From: Sulfitobacter noctilucicola
Lineage (GTDB): Bacteria; Pseudomonadota; Alphaproteobacteria; Rhodobacterales; Rhodobacteraceae
DNA: 64,000 bases
Direction: 5' to 3'
NCBI RefSeq assembly: GCF_000622385.1
Contig: NZ_JASD01000008.1
Coordinates: 186,001 to 250,000, forward strand
The notes below the pieces were generated by a model. The model ran no database searches. It was not told the origin of the DNA and saw only the letters and a list, made by a program, of their open reading frames with translations. The translations under genes were made by a program, and so were the position numbers. This document shows, in pieces, positions 18,027 to 27,728 of this stretch; the first letter of the stretch is position 1, and the number at the start of each line of letters is the position of its first letter.

Positions 18027-19445
18027 ATGTTTGCTATTGGACTTCTTTCCCTGCTTTCGCTTGGGCTGGTTGGTATGGCTATGGGTGATGACGGCGACAC
18101 CACCGAAGATGATACTTCAGAAGACAACGTTATTTTTGAGGATGGCCAGCAGATTACGCTGGGCCCGCTCGATATTGAATACACCCCGCCAGAAGACGTC
18201 GATCCGGACAAACAAGCCCGTATCGAAGAATTCATCGAAAACCAGCGTAACACGCCGGGCTTGAAGATCGAAGACGCGGTAGAAGACCTGCACGCTTTTC
18301 TTGATCAGCTTGAAGCAGAAGAGGCAGAGGCCGAAGAGGCTGCTCAGGAAGATGGCGAAGCCGTTGACGCAAGTGAAGATGGCGCAGAAGATGAAAGCGA
18401 TGAGCAAGTCGACGATGTCGCCCGCCCCCCGATGGGCGAGGATTACCGTGATCCGATTATCATAGCGGATGAACTGGAAGCCCAGCGTATCCTGGACGAG
18501 ATTGCAGCCGAAGAGGCGCGCCAGCCCGTTAATCTGGTAACCGTGACAGACCAGACCGGCGCAGAAGTGCCTGATAATACTGTGTTAATTGAACCGACGC
18601 AGTCCGAGGGTGAAGAAGCGGTGCCCTTCACAGTCACCGCGCCTGATGGCGAAAATGACATCTCCGTTGGATATGACGCTGAACATACGTTCCAGATTGA
18701 ATTCAACGAAGGGACCGAGACCGTTGAAATGGGCGTGAACAGCAGCTTGCAAGGGCCGTCAGGCGTATTGGAGGCGACAACCACCACCGGAACTGATGAA
18801 GACGGCGATACATTCACGCAGCAAACAATATCAGAAACCTTCACCAACAGTACTGCGGTTACCCTCAACGTGCTGGATTCCCATATCGGCACTCACATCG
18901 CCCAGATCGAACTGGTGAACGAAGCCGACAGCCTGCATCTCGACTTTGGCGAAGAAGTAGACGGTGAAATGCACCTTATCTATTTCGAAAGCGAAGATTC
19001 GACCCAAGCGGACAGCAGCACCACGAGCCGCGCGTTTGTCATCCAGACTTCCGCTGGTGGCCCCCCGATCTCGGAGGAAGAGTTCTTTGATCTGCTGGCA
19101 ACAGAGAACGGTCAGATGACCGGCATTCATATCATTGCCGAAGTCTATCTCGGGCAGGAATCCGTTACTGTGAATGCTTCAGGCGATGGCGAAAGCGCAT
19201 ACCAGATCATGCTGAACGATCAGGTCAACAATGCACCAAAGATCACGTCGAGTATTTCGTGGACGGCCGTGGAAACCTTTGATGACCGCGCAGATGTTCC
19301 GGTTACTGGCGACACGCCTGATGGTTTCGCGCCGATCAGCCCGGATGAGGGCGGTGCTTTGGGTGATGACGGTGCTCCGGATGGTGATGACATTTCAGAC
19401 CTCTTTGAAGACGCTGGTCTGAACCCCGGGTTCTTCGGCTTCTAA
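18027..19445 (+). CDS. Very acidic, probably membrane-anchored protein of unknown function
   Basis: 472 residues from ATG 18027 (GAGG about 9 nt upstream; an in-frame ATG at 18012 is less likely). A short hydrophobic N-terminus, MFAIGLLSLLSLGLVGMAMG, is at once followed by an Asp/Glu/Thr-rich stretch (DDGDTTEDDTSEDN). Residues about 50-150 are helical and dominated by Glu, Asp and Ala. Residues about 160-420 look beta-rich. The C-terminus is again Asp/Gly-rich (DDGAPDGDDISDLF). No RTX nonapeptides, no lipobox, no catalytic motif. Similar hydrophobic-then-acidic N-termini occur on some Roseobacter calcium-binding surface proteins (from memory), so a cell-envelope role is a guess. Followed by a good terminator. 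Confidence 0.65.
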   Translation: MFAIGLLSLLSLGLVGMAMGDDGDTTEDDTSEDNVIFEDGQQITLGPLDIEYTPPEDVDPDKQARIEEFIENQRNTPGLKIEDAVEDLHAFLDQLEAEEAEAEEAAQEDGEAVDASEDGAEDESDEQVDDVARPPMGEDYRDPIIIADELEAQRILDEIAAEEARQPVNLVTVTDQTGAEVPDNTVLIEPTQSEGEEAVPFTVTAPDGENDISVGYDAEHTFQIEFNEGTETVEMGVNSSLQGPSGVLEATTTTGTDEDGDTFTQQTISETFTNSTAVTLNVLDSHIGTHIAQIELVNEADSLHLDFGEEVDGEMHLIYFESEDSTQADSSTTSRAFVIQTSAGGPPISEEEFFDLLATENGQMTGIHIIAEVYLGQESVTVNASGDGESAYQIMLNDQVNNAPKITSSISWTAVETFDDRADVPVTGDTPDGFAPISPDEGGALGDDGAPDGDDISDLFEDAGLNPGFFGF

Positions 19446-19501
19446 AGCATTGGCCCCAAGCATCGAGTGGTGCGGGGAAACAATGATCTAATACCCAACA
19501 G

Positions 19502-19540
19502 GGGCGGCTGACACACATCCTGGTGCATCAGCCGCCCTTT
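19502..19540 (+). terminator. Intrinsic-type terminator after the acidic protein gene
   Basis: GGGCGGCTGA (19502-19511) pairs perfectly with TCAGCCGCCC (19528-19537); the loop is 16 nt and TTT follows. It lies 56 nt after the stop codon. Confidence 0.65.
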
Positions 19541-19609
19541 AGCCGTTAATCACACAGGACCGGACCCGATCCTCTCAGCCCGTGCGACCTCATCTTTCTT
19601 TCTCACGAT

Positions 19610-20434
19610 TTAGGCATCAAAACCGGGATTGCTCCGGCGGAGTTTGCGCATCAGACCGGGCCAGACCAGATTATCCGCCGATCCCGGCTTGAACGAGTCG
19701 ATCGTTTGCGCCTGCACGGTGTCTGCCATCGCCTGAGGTTCTTCGTGCAGATTTTGCGTCCCCGCAGATTGAGCGAAGATTTGCGTTTTGCAGGCACTCT
19801 CAAGAAAATACATCCGCAGGAACGCCAGTGCACAATTTGCGCCAACCGTAAGTGTGCCGTGATTGCGCAGCATCAGCAGGTGTTTGTCCCCCAAGTCCTG
19901 CACAATCCGCTCCCGTTCGCTCAGATCAAGCGCGATGCCCTCATAGTCGTGGTAGGCAAGGTCGTTGTTCACGACCATCGAGAATTGCGTGTAGCGACGC
20001 AGCCCTTCGTTCTGAACCGAAACCGCAACGCCGTAAGGCGTATGCACATGGATGACGCAACCCGCGTCTTCGCGTGCCGCGTGGATGGCGGAATGAATGG
20101 TAAATCCAGCAGGATTGATGAAATACGGCGTTTCCTGACAGATGTTGCCATCGAGATCGATCTTGACCAGACAAGACGCGGTCATCTCGTCAAACATGAT
20201 GCCGTAGGGATTGATCAGGAAACGTTCCTGACCATCCTCATCCGGCAGTTTGGCAGAGATATGGGTGAACACCAGATCAGTCCATCCGTACAGCGCGCAC
20301 AAACGGTAGGTCGCGGCCAGCTCTACCCGCAATTCCCATTCTGCATCAGACACCGACCCTTTCAGGCTGGGCAGATCAGCGGGATCGGGAATCTCGAAGC
20401 CTTTTCCGACAGACGCGCTTGATTGATCTTTCAT
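19610..20434 (-). CDS. Class II aldolase/adducin family protein
   Basis: 274 residues. Zinc-dependent class II aldolase fold (fuculose-1-phosphate aldolase family). Metal-site motifs: VIHVHTPYGVAVS with the HxH pair near residue 130, and MLRNHGTLTVG near 190 with the third His. DLVFTHISAKLP and FLINPYG are the usual N-terminal segments. Some bacterial members of this group are sugar-phosphate aldolases, others are of unknown function; the substrate cannot be told here. Single minus-strand gene, divergent from the methyltransferase at 20615. Confidence 0.83.
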   Translation of the reverse strand: MKDQSSASVGKGFEIPDPADLPSLKGSVSDAEWELRVELAATYRLCALYGWTDLVFTHISAKLPDEDGQERFLINPYGIMFDEMTASCLVKIDLDGNICQETPYFINPAGFTIHSAIHAAREDAGCVIHVHTPYGVAVSVQNEGLRRYTQFSMVVNNDLAYHDYEGIALDLSERERIVQDLGDKHLLMLRNHGTLTVGANCALAFLRMYFLESACKTQIFAQSAGTQNLHEEPQAMADTVQAQTIDSFKPGSADNLVWPGLMRKLRRSNPGFDA

Positions 20435-20614
20435 TGGTAAATCCTCCGGTTTTCAGGAAAAGTAGCCGATGTGGGTGCAATTGCACAACGCAGGTGACTG
20501 CAGTTTGCGGCTGTCGCATCTTAATCAGGCCACTGCGGGCAATAAGCAGTTGGTCCAGGGCCACGCAAAGGCGGGCGAAAGCCGCACTTTTTGTGGCCTC
20601 GAAAGGGGGACGGT

Positions 20615-21682
20615 ATGACTGGCGACACCACCGACGGGACACCGGCATGGATCAAAGCAGTCAGCGCTGATCAGCTGGATGCATTTGTAGATTGGGTCGA
20701 CCAGACAGGTGGGCTGGAACAGCCGGGTTTTGATGCGATCCAGCAAACCTTTGTTTATCAGCCCGCCACGCAGGTGGATCAGGACCTCGATCCGTTCTCC
20801 GACGCTTACTTTGACCAGATGCTGTCGCTTTATGCCGAACTGTCGGGGCGCATTCTGAACCAAGAAACCGGCGAACTGACCCGGTTCGACATGGCAGATC
20901 ATGTGCCGCATACCAATCCTTACGCTTCTGATAATGTGTCGATGATGGCACGCCATGTGAACGCCATCACCGCCGCAATTTGCCGCGCGGACCTGCCCGC
21001 CGGTGCGCGCGTAGCTGATTTGGGCTGTGGGTGGGGCATGACCAGCGAAATCCTCAGCTTTTGCGGCAGCGATGTAACCGCAGTAGATATAAATGCCGAT
21101 TTTGTCGCGTTGGTGCGCGCGCGCGCGGCGCGTCTGTCGAACGGCATCGACGTCGTGCAATCCAATTTCGACGAACTTTCCCTACCGCAAAATTACGATG
21201 CTGTGTTCTTTTATGAATGTATGCATCACGCAGTGAAGCCTTGGGAAACACTTGAACAGGTCGCAGGCTTTCTCAAACCTGACGGCAAGGTCTTTTTCGC
21301 AGGTGAGCCGATCAACACCCTGTGGTGGCGCAATTGGGGTCTGCGGCTGGATGCCTCTGCTGTTTATTGCATTCGCAAACACGGCTGGTTTGAGAGCGGT
21401 TGGTCACCGGAGTTTCTGCACCAGATGTTCGAGCGGATGGGTTGGTCACTGACTTTGCACCCCCACGTCGGGCTAAATGGCGGCGACATCGGTGTCGCAC
21501 GTCGCGGGGTTGTGAAACGTGTACCGCAAGAACCTCCGGTCGTTGAACAGGACAGCAGCGAGGCGGATCATCTGCGTGCTGCACTGGCTCAGGCAGAGCA
21601 GCAGCGTGACCACGCAAGGCGATACCCTTGGAAATATCTCCGGGGCGCTTGGGAGCAGCGCAGTATTGGCGGTAAGCGCTAG
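20615..21682 (+). CDS. Class I SAM-dependent methyltransferase with C-terminal charged tail
   Basis: 355 residues from ATG 20615, with AAAGGGGG 6-7 nt upstream. The methyltransferase core starts at VADLGCGWGMTSEIL near residue 132 (motif I), with VTAVDINADFV (motif II, acidic ribose ligand) and YDAVFFYECMHHAV (motif IV). About 115 residues precede the core. The last 45 residues (SSEADHLRAALAQAEQQRDH) are a short coiled coil ending in a basic, Trp-containing tail. Acceptor unknown; a cell-surface sugar or lipid acceptor is possible but not shown. Divergent from the class II aldolase gene. Confidence 0.75.
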   Translation: MTGDTTDGTPAWIKAVSADQLDAFVDWVDQTGGLEQPGFDAIQQTFVYQPATQVDQDLDPFSDAYFDQMLSLYAELSGRILNQETGELTRFDMADHVPHTNPYASDNVSMMARHVNAITAAICRADLPAGARVADLGCGWGMTSEILSFCGSDVTAVDINADFVALVRARAARLSNGIDVVQSNFDELSLPQNYDAVFFYECMHHAVKPWETLEQVAGFLKPDGKVFFAGEPINTLWWRNWGLRLDASAVYCIRKHGWFESGWSPEFLHQMFERMGWSLTLHPHVGLNGGDIGVARRGVVKRVPQEPPVVEQDSSEADHLRAALAQAEQQRDHARRYPWKYLRGAWEQRSIGGKR

Positions 21683-21851
21683 CCTGCGACAGCCGAACTG
21701 CAAAACAGACTGGCGGACACAACCTTAACTGCGTTGTGACGCTGCGACCTATCTTACACGACAGTTTTTTCTCTCTTGAAAACCACTGCCGTTCTCCGCT
21801 TTCTGTTCACGAACGGGCCTAAGTGCCCAAAGCTGTCAAAGGACCTGAGCC

Positions 21852-22661
21852 ATGCCCCTGCAGATCGACCTCACGCGCTTCAAAAACCTAGCCATTGAGG
21901 CACGCGATGATGGCGTCTGGATTGTCACACTCAACCGTCCGGCAAAGCGGAATGCTCTGGACATCGACACCATTGAGGAGCTCGTCGATTTCTTTTCCGC
22001 GGCCCCGCGTGCAGGCGTGCGTGCCGTGGTACTGGCCGGATCGGGCGATCATTTCTGTGCCGGCCTTGATCTGATCGAACACCACGATGAAGACCGCAGC
22101 CCTGCAGATTTCATGCACGTTTGCCTGCGTTGGCACGAAGCATTCAACAAGATGGAATATGGCGGTGTGCCAATCATCGCAGCCTTGCAGGGCGCTGTGG
22201 TTGGCGGCGGGCTGGAACTGGCCAGCTCCGCGCATGTGCGTGTCATGGATCAAACGGCGTATTTCGCTCTGCCCGAAGGCCAGCGGGGTCTCTTTACCGG
22301 AGGGGGTGCCACAATTCGCGTTACTGATCTGGTGGGCAAATCACGCATGATCGACATGATGCTGACAGGCCGCGTCTATCAGGGTCAGGAAGCGATGGAT
22401 GTGGGTCTCGCGCAATATGCGGTGGAAGGGTCGAGTTTTGACGCCGCAGTAGAGCTTGCCCGGAAGGCCGCGCAAAATCTGCCGCTTTCCAACTTTGCGA
22501 TCTGTTCTGCCGTGAGCCATATGCAAAACATGTCCGCCATGGATGCGGCCTATGCCGAGGCCGTCGTGGCGGGCGTCGTTAATACGCAACCCGACGCGCG
22601 TGCCCGACTGGCAGCTTTTGCAGACAAAAGCGCCGCGCGGGTAAGGCCGAACGCCGAATAG
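21852..22661 (+). CDS. Enoyl-CoA hydratase/isomerase (crotonase) family protein
   Basis: 269 residues. Crotonase fold: [20 protein letters not shown] near residue 20, the first oxyanion strand [11 protein letters not shown] near 60, and the second oxyanion segment [17 protein letters not shown] near 110. The [17 protein letters not shown] segment contains the Glu often used as catalytic base. Acts on CoA thioesters by homology; hydratase versus isomerase cannot be decided. Single gene preceded by a 169-nt gap. Confidence 0.85.
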   Translation: MPLQIDLTRFKNLAIEARDDGVWIVTLNRPAKRNALDIDTIEELVDFFSAAPRAGVRAVVLAGSGDHFCAGLDLIEHHDEDRSPADFMHVCLRWHEAFNKMEYGGVPIIAALQGAVVGGGLELASSAHVRVMDQTAYFALPEGQRGLFTGGGATIRVTDLVGKSRMIDMMLTGRVYQGQEAMDVGLAQYAVEGSSFDAAVELARKAAQNLPLSNFAICSAVSHMQNMSAMDAAYAEAVVAGVVNTQPDARARLAAFADKSAARVRPNAE

Positions 22662-22662
22662 A

Positions 22663-23412
22663 TCAAAAGGTGCGTGCGCGTCCCACAGCAGGTTCTGTCA
22701 GACCCTCAAGGACACTGACACGCTTGCGCACCCGCGAAGTCGTACCCTTTGGCGGATAAACGAGCTTGGTCGCCTCAACCATAAACGCGCCACCGGCCAT
22801 CATCGCGGGTACATGACGGCCTACCCTCTCGAAAATGCCTGCCGATTTCATCCAAAGGCGCTGTTGCGACGGAATCTGGTAGAGCGATCCGAGTTGCCGT
22901 TCAGGCAGGAACTGGTGTTTCTTAAGCTGTGCCTCAAGCTGGCCGGGGGAATAAGGCCGACCATAGCCAAAAGGGGTCACATCGCGCCGCGCCCACAGCC
23001 CCGCACGGTTGGGAACGATAAAAAGCGCCTTGCCCCCCGGCCCCAGCACGCGCCAGCACTCTTCGAGTAAATCCGAAGGTCTTTCGCAGGTCTCAAGACC
23101 ATGCAGCAATACCAGTTTATCAACATGGCCCGTTTCGATGGGCCAGAGCGTTTCCTCGGTCAGAACAGAGGTATTCGCCATACCGGCAGGCCAAGGCATG
23201 ACCCCCTGCGGCCCCGGCATCAGCGTGATAACCCGCCGCGCATCCTTGAGGTAGGGTCGCAACAAAGGCGCTGCAAAACCAAAACCCACGACACTTTGGC
23301 CTTTGGCCTCGGGCCAAAGTTCAAGCAAGCGTCCCCGAAGGGATTTCTGGGCCGCCCGCCCCAGCGCGCTCCGATAATAGAAATTACGCAGGTCTTGGAC
23401 ATCAAGATGCAT
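22663..23412 (-). CDS. Class I SAM-dependent methyltransferase (degenerate motif I)
   Basis: 249 residues. Methyltransferase-like fold, but motif I reads [11 protein letters not shown] instead of the glycine-rich E/DxGxGxG. The [18 protein letters not shown] segment (motif VI, LxPGG) is well kept, and [16 protein letters not shown] follows. The basic C-terminus ([13 protein letters not shown]) is unusual. Its acceptor is unknown, and activity is not certain given motif I. Divergent from gloB with a 60-nt gap; convergent with the crotonase gene, 1 nt apart. Confidence 0.75.
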   Translation of the reverse strand: MHLDVQDLRNFYYRSALGRAAQKSLRGRLLELWPEAKGQSVVGFGFAAPLLRPYLKDARRVITLMPGPQGVMPWPAGMANTSVLTEETLWPIETGHVDKLVLLHGLETCERPSDLLEECWRVLGPGGKALFIVPNRAGLWARRDVTPFGYGRPYSPGQLEAQLKKHQFLPERQLGSLYQIPSQQRLWMKSAGIFERVGRHVPAMMAGGAFMVEATKLVYPPKGTTSRVRKRVSVLEGLTEPAVGRARTF

Positions 23413-23472
23413 TGCAGCCCGGCCTTGTGAGTGTCAGTCTGTCCAACCATACCAACCCTACAGGATTGCGCC

Positions 23473-24240
23473 ATGCCCTTTGACCTTATCACCATCCCTT
23501 GTCTGTCGGATAATTACGCTTTCCTCTTGCGCGATCACGACAGTGGCAAGGTAGCGGTGGTCGACGTACCCGAAGCAGGCCCGATCAAAACCGAGCTTGA
23601 GGCGCGCGGGTGGACATTGGATCAGGTTTGGCTCACCCACCATCACTGGGATCATGTGGACGGGCTGGCTGATCTATTGGCCACCTATCCCGCGAAAGTC
23701 GTCGGGGCCTCTGCGGATGCTCACCGTTTGCCGCCGCTTGATCAAGCTGTCGCAGAAGGTGACACCGTTGTGCTCGGATCGCTCGAAGCTGAAGTCTTTG
23801 ATGTATCCGGCCATACGGTTGGCCATATTGCGCTTTATGTTCCCAAAGCCAAATGTTGCTTCACCGCAGACAGCCTGATGGCGCTTGGATGTGGCCGTTT
23901 ATTTGAGGGTACGCCTGCGCAAATGTGGGGAAGCATGCAAAAACTGATGGCCCTGCCGCGCGATACAACCATCTGTTCCGGCCACGAATACACCGCCTCG
24001 AATGCGAAATTTGCGCTGACGGTTGATCCGGACAATGCCGCCCTTATATCAAGGTCCAAAGACATCGAGGTGCGCCGTGAGAACGGAGAGCCGACGGTGC
24101 CATCGACCCTATCAACCGAACTTGACACAAATCCCTTCCTGCGCCCCGCCAACCCCGGCATCCGCGCCACACTGGGGATGCAAACCGCCTCTGACGCTGA
24201 TGTTTTTGCCGAAATCCGCAAGCGCAAAGACAACTTTTAG
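23473..24240 (+). CDS. gloB: Hydroxyacylglutathione hydrolase (glyoxalase II)
   Basis: Second step of glutathione-dependent methylglyoxal detoxification: hydrolyses S-D-lactoylglutathione to lactate and glutathione. 255 residues from ATG 23473 (AGGA upstream; the frame is open further up). Metallo-beta-lactamase motifs THHHWDHVDG near residue 55 (HxHxDH type), DVSGHTVGH near 110, FTADSLMALGCGRLFEGT near 133 and CSGHEYTASNAKFAL near 170 bind the two metals and substrate. C-terminal FLRPANPGIR is typical of GloB. Confidence 0.93.
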   Translation: MPFDLITIPCLSDNYAFLLRDHDSGKVAVVDVPEAGPIKTELEARGWTLDQVWLTHHHWDHVDGLADLLATYPAKVVGASADAHRLPPLDQAVAEGDTVVLGSLEAEVFDVSGHTVGHIALYVPKAKCCFTADSLMALGCGRLFEGTPAQMWGSMQKLMALPRDTTICSGHEYTASNAKFALTVDPDNAALISRSKDIEVRRENGEPTVPSTLSTELDTNPFLRPANPGIRATLGMQTASDADVFAEIRKRKDNF

Positions 24241-24414
24241 ATGCACGCGATGAGGCAAATCAACGTGATCACGGCATTTGTGAGCAGATTTTCAAAGAAA
24301 ATGCTTGAAGATGAACCGGGATCAACCAAACTCTAATACTAAGAGACCATGGTCGGAGCGGGGTCCTGTTATACCACAGTTCCTCACCGACCCCACAGGA
24401 TAAGGAGCACAGAC

Positions 24415-26736
24415 GTGCCTTCATTCTCTACTACACTTGAGCAGGCAATCCATTCCGCGCTGGCCTTGGCAAACGCCCGCCGCCACGAATTTGCTACGCT
24501 GGAACATCTGCTGTTGTCGCTGATCGACGAGCCTGATGCCGTACAGGTGATGAAAGCCTGTTCCGTCGATGTGGACGAATTGCGCGATACCCTTGTTGAA
24601 TTCGTCGACGAGGACCTGAGCAATCTGGTGACGGATGTGGACGGTTCCGAAGCGGTTCCAACGGCCGCATTCCAGCGCGTGATTCAGCGCGCAGCGATCC
24701 ACGTACAATCCTCCGGCCGCACCGAAGTGACCGGCGCGAACGTGCTTGTCGCGATCTTTGCGGAGCGTGAAAGCAATGCCGCGTATTTCCTGCAAGAACA
24801 GGAAATGACGCGCTATGACGCCGTCAACTATATCGCACATGGTGTCGCCAAGGACCCTGCCTACGGTGAGGCGCGTCCCGTCGCCGGAGCACCCGAGCAC
24901 GAGGAAGAAGCCCAAGGCGTCACGGACGGCGAAAAGAAAGAAACCGCGCTTGAGAAATACTGCGTGGATTTGAACGCCAAGTCGCGTGAGGGTAATATCG
25001 ACCCACTGATCGGTCGGGACAGCGAAGTGGAGCGCTGCATTCAGGTTCTGTGCCGCCGCCGCAAAAATAACCCGCTGCTGGTGGGTGATCCGGGCGTGGG
25101 AAAGACTGCAATCGCCGAAGGTCTGGCACGCCAGATCGTCGCCGGGGAGACCCCCGAGGTGCTGGCCAATACCACCATCTTTTCGCTCGATATGGGTGCG
25201 CTTTTGGCTGGAACACGCTACCGCGGTGATTTTGAGGAACGTTTGAAGGCCGTCGTCACCGAATTGGAAGATCACGATGACGCCGTGCTGTTCATTGATG
25301 AAATCCATACCGTCATCGGTGCCGGTGCCACGTCAGGTGGTGCAATGGATGCCTCCAACCTTCTGAAACCCGCACTCGCGGGCGGCAAGTTGCGTACGAT
25401 GGGGTCAACAACCTACAAGGAATTCCGTCAGCACTTCGAAAAGGACCGCGCGTTGTCTCGCCGGTTCCAGAAGATCGACGTGAACGAGCCTTCTGTCGAA
25501 GACGCACAGAAAATTCTCAAAGGCCTCAAGCCATACTTCGAGGAGCATCACGGGGTGAAATACACCTCTGATGCAATCAAGACGTCTGTAGAATTGGCCG
25601 CGCGGTATATCAATGATCGCAAACTGCCTGACAGCGCCATCGATGTGATCGATGAAGCGGGTGCGGCTCAGCATCTGGTCGTCGCCTCCAAGCGTCGCAA
25701 GACCATCGGCACAAAAGAGGTCGAAGCCGTTGTTGCCAAGATCGCGCGTATCCCGCCAAAGACCGTCAGCAAGGACGACGTTGTCGTGCTCAAGGACCTC
25801 GAAGCATCGCTCAAGCGGGTTGTATTTGGTCAGGACAAGGCTATCGAAGCGCTGGCATCCGCCATCAAGCTGGCCCGTGCCGGCCTGCGCGAGCCTGAAA
25901 AGCCCATCGGCAACTACTTGTTCGCAGGTCCAACCGGTGTGGGTAAGACCGAAGTGGCAAAGCAACTAGCGGATACGCTGGGTGTGGAACTGCTGCGCTT
26001 TGATATGTCCGAGTACATGGAGAAGCACGCGGTCTCCCGTTTGATCGGTGCCCCTCCCGGCTATGTGGGGTTTGATCAGGGCGGTATGCTCACTGATGGT
26101 GTGGACCAGCATCCGCACTGTGTGCTGTTGCTTGATGAGATGGAAAAAGCGCACCCTGACGTCTATAATATCCTGCTGCAGGTGATGGACCACGGCAAGC
26201 TGACAGATCACAACGGACGCACTGTTGATTTCCGGAATGTCGTAATCATCATGACATCAAACGCAGGTGCCTCCGAGCAAGCGAAGGAAGCTGTCGGCTT
26301 TGGTCGCGACCGTCGCACGGGTGAGGATACTGCAGCGATTGAACGGACGTTTACGCCTGAATTCCGCAACCGTCTGGATGCTGTGATTTCCTTTGCGGCA
26401 CTGCCGAAAGAGGTGATCCTTCAGGTGGTTGAGAAGTTCGTGTTGCAGCTCGAAGCGCAGCTGATGGATCGCAACGTGACCTTTGAGCTGACCAAGAAAG
26501 CTGCCGAATGGCTTGCTGAAAAAGGCTATGATGACAAGATGGGGGCGCGTCCACTGGGCCGCGTCATTCAGGAACACATCAAGAAACCACTGGCCGAAGA
26601 GCTTCTGTTCGGCAAGCTGGCCAAAGGTGGCGTCGTCAAAGTCGGTGCCAAGAAAGGTGAGCTTGTGCTGACCATTCTTGATCCTGAAACGCGTAAGATC
26701 TCCGGTGATAAACCACCGCTTCTGACCGCAGAATGA
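24415..26736 (+). CDS. clpA: ATP-dependent Clp protease ATP-binding subunit ClpA
   Basis: AAA+ unfoldase that feeds substrates to ClpP. 773 residues from GTG 24415, which has AAGGAG 7 nt upstream; the open frame continues to 24349 without a better start. N-domain (LEQAIHSALALANARRHEFA), then AAA1 with Walker A GDPGVGKT and Walker B VLFIDEIHTVIGAG, then AAA2 with Walker A GPTGVGKT, Walker B CVLLLDEMEKAHPDV and sensor 2. The IGL/IGF-type ClpP loop cannot be placed with confidence. No clpS precedes it, unlike in many alphaproteobacteria. Its stop overlaps the start of an M23 peptidase gene by 4 nt. Confidence 0.93.
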   Translation: MPSFSTTLEQAIHSALALANARRHEFATLEHLLLSLIDEPDAVQVMKACSVDVDELRDTLVEFVDEDLSNLVTDVDGSEAVPTAAFQRVIQRAAIHVQSSGRTEVTGANVLVAIFAERESNAAYFLQEQEMTRYDAVNYIAHGVAKDPAYGEARPVAGAPEHEEEAQGVTDGEKKETALEKYCVDLNAKSREGNIDPLIGRDSEVERCIQVLCRRRKNNPLLVGDPGVGKTAIAEGLARQIVAGETPEVLANTTIFSLDMGALLAGTRYRGDFEERLKAVVTELEDHDDAVLFIDEIHTVIGAGATSGGAMDASNLLKPALAGGKLRTMGSTTYKEFRQHFEKDRALSRRFQKIDVNEPSVEDAQKILKGLKPYFEEHHGVKYTSDAIKTSVELAARYINDRKLPDSAIDVIDEAGAAQHLVVASKRRKTIGTKEVEAVVAKIARIPPKTVSKDDVVVLKDLEASLKRVVFGQDKAIEALASAIKLARAGLREPEKPIGNYLFAGPTGVGKTEVAKQLADTLGVELLRFDMSEYMEKHAVSRLIGAPPGYVGFDQGGMLTDGVDQHPHCVLLLDEMEKAHPDVYNILLQVMDHGKLTDHNGRTVDFRNVVIIMTSNAGASEQAKEAVGFGRDRRTGEDTAAIERTFTPEFRNRLDAVISFAALPKEVILQVVEKFVLQLEAQLMDRNVTFELTKKAAEWLAEKGYDDKMGARPLGRVIQEHIKKPLAEELLFGKLAKGGVVKVGAKKGELVLTILDPETRKISGDKPPLLTAE

Positions 26737-27704
26737 TCTGGCGGGGGCTTTGGGCCCTCGCCCTGCCCTTCGCCAGCTCTGTCATGGCGGAGGGTTTGGT
26801 CCTTGGATCCCCTGTGCAATGCACATTGGGCGAGGATTGCTACATCCAGCAATACATGGACCGCGATCCCGGTGAGGGCCATTCCGACTATCACTGCAAG
26901 GCGCTGAGCTATGATGGCCACAAGGGCACTGACTTTGCCCTTCCCACACGAGAAGCGATGGATGCAGGGGTAAACGTCGTTGCAGCTGCGGACGGTCGCG
27001 TACGCGGATTCCGCGACGGCATGGATGATACCGGTTATACCCCTGACACTGCCGCCGCCATCGAAGGCAAGGAATGCGGTAACGGCGTCGTGCTTGTTCA
27101 TCCAGACGGATGGGAAACGCAGTATTGCCACCTCAAGAAAGGCAGCATTGCCATCCGAAATGATCAACAGGTAAAGCGCGGCGATGTCCTGGGCCAGATC
27201 GGTCAATCCGGACGCGCACAGTTCCCTCACCTGCATCTTTCAGTGCGTCAGGGCGGCAAACCGGTTGATCCTTTTGATCCCGACGGCTTTGTCACCTGCA
27301 ATTCACCTGGCGACAGTACGCTGTGGGAACGGCCGCCGCTCTACCAGCCGGGCGGCTTGATCGACGTGGGAATTTCTGACGCTTTGCCCGAGTATGCGAG
27401 CGTCAAGGCAGGTAGTGTTGCTGCTGACACTTTGCCGCCAACCGCACCAGCGCTGGTCATCTACGGGTTCAGCTTTGGCACCCGAAAAGACGATGTGCTC
27501 TCGCTTGAAATCACAGGTCCCGAAGGCGAAGTTGTAAAGAAATCCAGTGTTATGGACCGCCCGCGCGCGCAAGGATTTCGGGCAGTCGGAAAGCGCCTCA
27601 GACGCGGCTCGACATGGCCTGAAGGGACATATCAAGGCACCGCCACGCTGAAGCGCGGCGATAAGATAATCAATTCGATGACGACACAAATCACGATCGA
27701 ATAG
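26733..27704 (+). CDS. M23-family (LytM) metallopeptidase, periplasmic
   Basis: 323 residues. N-terminal signal peptide (MIWRGLWALALPFASSVMA, cleavage before EGL). The LytM domain has its zinc ligands in SYDGHKGTDFALP (HxxxD, residues about 63-67) and in AQFPHLHLSVRQ (HxH, near 170). A C-terminal beta domain (residues about 230-323) has no motif I recognise. Probably cuts peptidoglycan cross-bridges or is a LytM regulator. ATGA overlap with clpA means the two are co-transcribed and translationally coupled, although the products work in different compartments. Convergent with the OmpA-like motor gene, with a 24-nt gap. Confidence 0.85.
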   Translation: MIWRGLWALALPFASSVMAEGLVLGSPVQCTLGEDCYIQQYMDRDPGEGHSDYHCKALSYDGHKGTDFALPTREAMDAGVNVVAAADGRVRGFRDGMDDTGYTPDTAAAIEGKECGNGVVLVHPDGWETQYCHLKKGSIAIRNDQQVKRGDVLGQIGQSGRAQFPHLHLSVRQGGKPVDPFDPDGFVTCNSPGDSTLWERPPLYQPGGLIDVGISDALPEYASVKAGSVAADTLPPTAPALVIYGFSFGTRKDDVLSLEITGPEGEVVKKSSVMDRPRAQGFRAVGKRLRRGSTWPEGTYQGTATLKRGDKIINSMTTQITIE

Positions 27705-27728
27705 AAACGAAAACCGCCCTCTTGAGCA

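Noticed and set aside
17873..18088. 71-codon plus-strand frame before the acidic protein gene
   Set aside because: It runs across the predicted promoter region and overlaps the real gene in another frame; composition is not protein-like.
24421..25308. 295-codon minus-strand frame inside clpA
   Set aside because: Lies wholly within clpA, which has all its family motifs; no independent signals.
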